From WTJH01 sp049598145 (GTDB lineage Bacteria; Bacteroidota; Bacteroidia; Flavobacteriales; Flavobacteriaceae), in the NCBI GenBank assembly GCA_049598145.1, contig JBMYNJ010000082.1, positions 1 to 6,377 on the forward strand: a stretch of DNA of 6,377 bases, in the 5' to 3' direction. Below are positions 6,120 through 6,377 of this stretch, in pieces. The position numbers and the translations under genes are program-made. The first letter of the stretch is position 1, and every line of letters starts with the position of its first letter. The notes under the pieces are model-generated. The model saw only the letters and a program-made list of their open reading frames with translations. It did not search any database and was not told where the DNA came from.

Positions 6120-6281
6120 ATGCAGTTTCAAACATCCCACTCCCTTCGTTGCGGAGGTAGCTTAATTTCGTTGGACACCCCTCTGGTTATGGGAATTTTA
6201 AATATTACCCCAGATTCCTTCTACGATGGTGGACGTTTTGACCGTATGGAGAGCGCATAACAACAGGCCGAAAAAATGATG
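6120..6281 (+). pseudogene. folP: Dihydropteroate synthase FolP, N-terminal remnant interrupted by a stop
   Basis: Dihydropteroate synthase joins 4-aminobenzoate to the pterin diphosphate in folate synthesis. The frame from ATG 6120 carries the family's N-terminal signature MGILNITPDSFYDGGRF (residues 24-40), whose N28 is the conserved metal or diphosphate contact. Codon 47 is TAA (6258-6260). Beyond it the same frame continues QQAEKMM (6261-6281), which fits the expected FolP helix; a TTA leucine in place of TAA would restore the usual ALQQAEKM pattern. After 6281 no frame gives the expected continuation (a GA..ID.GG..S.RPG-like motif). So only about 54 codons of a gene that normally has about 270 are present. 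Either the gene is disrupted, or the end of this sequence is chimeric or erroneous. Folate synthesis normally needs FolP, which favours the second reading unless another copy exists. Confidence 0.75.
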
Positions 6282-6377
6282 GTGTTGAACTTGATGAACT
6301 TATAGTTATGAGACAAGCTATAGAGGATGGTTTAACAGAGGAAGAGTTTGATAAAAAACAGGAAAAGGAAAAACCTG
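6282..6377 (+). other. Unassigned tail after loss of folP similarity, with an open frame
   Basis: From about 6282 to the window edge the sequence no longer matches dihydropteroate synthase. A different plus-strand frame is open from 6242 (after TGA at 6239) through the edge, 45 codons. Its later part reads like real protein: a run containing DGVELDELIVMRQ, then AIEDGLTEEEFDKK, ending in a Lys/Glu-rich stretch. The only in-frame ATG is at 6308; no ribosome binding site is evident. I do not recognise the family. The two other plus frames contain stops. The piece may be the interior of an unrelated gene joined to folP by insertion, rearrangement or misassembly. Confidence 0.35.

Noticed and set aside
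1..6377. Search for CRISPR arrays, insertion sequences, riboswitches and defence or toxin-antitoxin genes
   Set aside because: No spaced direct repeats, transposase motifs or riboswitch-like leaders were seen; nearly all sequence to 6281 is explained by ordinary genes.

Overview
The window reads as a compact housekeeping segment of a Bacteroidota chromosome, most likely from a flavobacterium-like lineage. Four signs point there. The gene set includes bacillithiol deacetylase BshB1, a two-repeat DUF1599 protein and a ClpS with a typical N-degron pocket. Two promoters fit the Bacteroidota pattern TTTG / about 18 bp / TAnnTTTG. Strong Shine-Dalgarno sequences are mostly absent before the starts. 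The tRNA does not encode its CCA end. The species cannot be fixed from sequence alone.

Layout. Eight protein genes run on the minus strand from about 6061 down to 139, almost without gaps: DUF1599 protein, DppB-type ABC permease, tpiA, prmA, clpS, a lipoprotein-like glutathione peroxidase, a Cys/Met-metabolism PLP enzyme, and bshB1. Junctions are 1-nt or 4-nt overlaps, or gaps of 1 to 22 nt, so this is probably one long operon or a few nested ones. A tRNA-His gene (22-96, minus) follows behind its own promoter. On the plus strand, diverging from the DUF1599 gene, folP (dihydropteroate synthase) starts at 6120. Its frame is closed by TAA at 6258 and all FolP similarity is gone by about 6281. 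The last ~96 bases are unassigned sequence with an open frame. No stretch of more than 300 bases lacks a gene.

Functions. tpiA serves glycolysis. prmA and clpS serve ribosomal protein methylation and N-degron delivery to ClpAP. The three distal genes form a plausible thiol and redox group: a thiol peroxidase of the cell envelope, a transsulfuration-type enzyme and a bacillithiol biosynthesis step. The permease has no partner subunits in view.

I see no CRISPR array, insertion sequence, toxin-antitoxin pair or defence system. The points most worth checking are the broken folP and its unrelated tail, the perfect inverted repeat in the divergent promoter region, and the two adjacent U-U mismatches in the tRNA-His acceptor stem.
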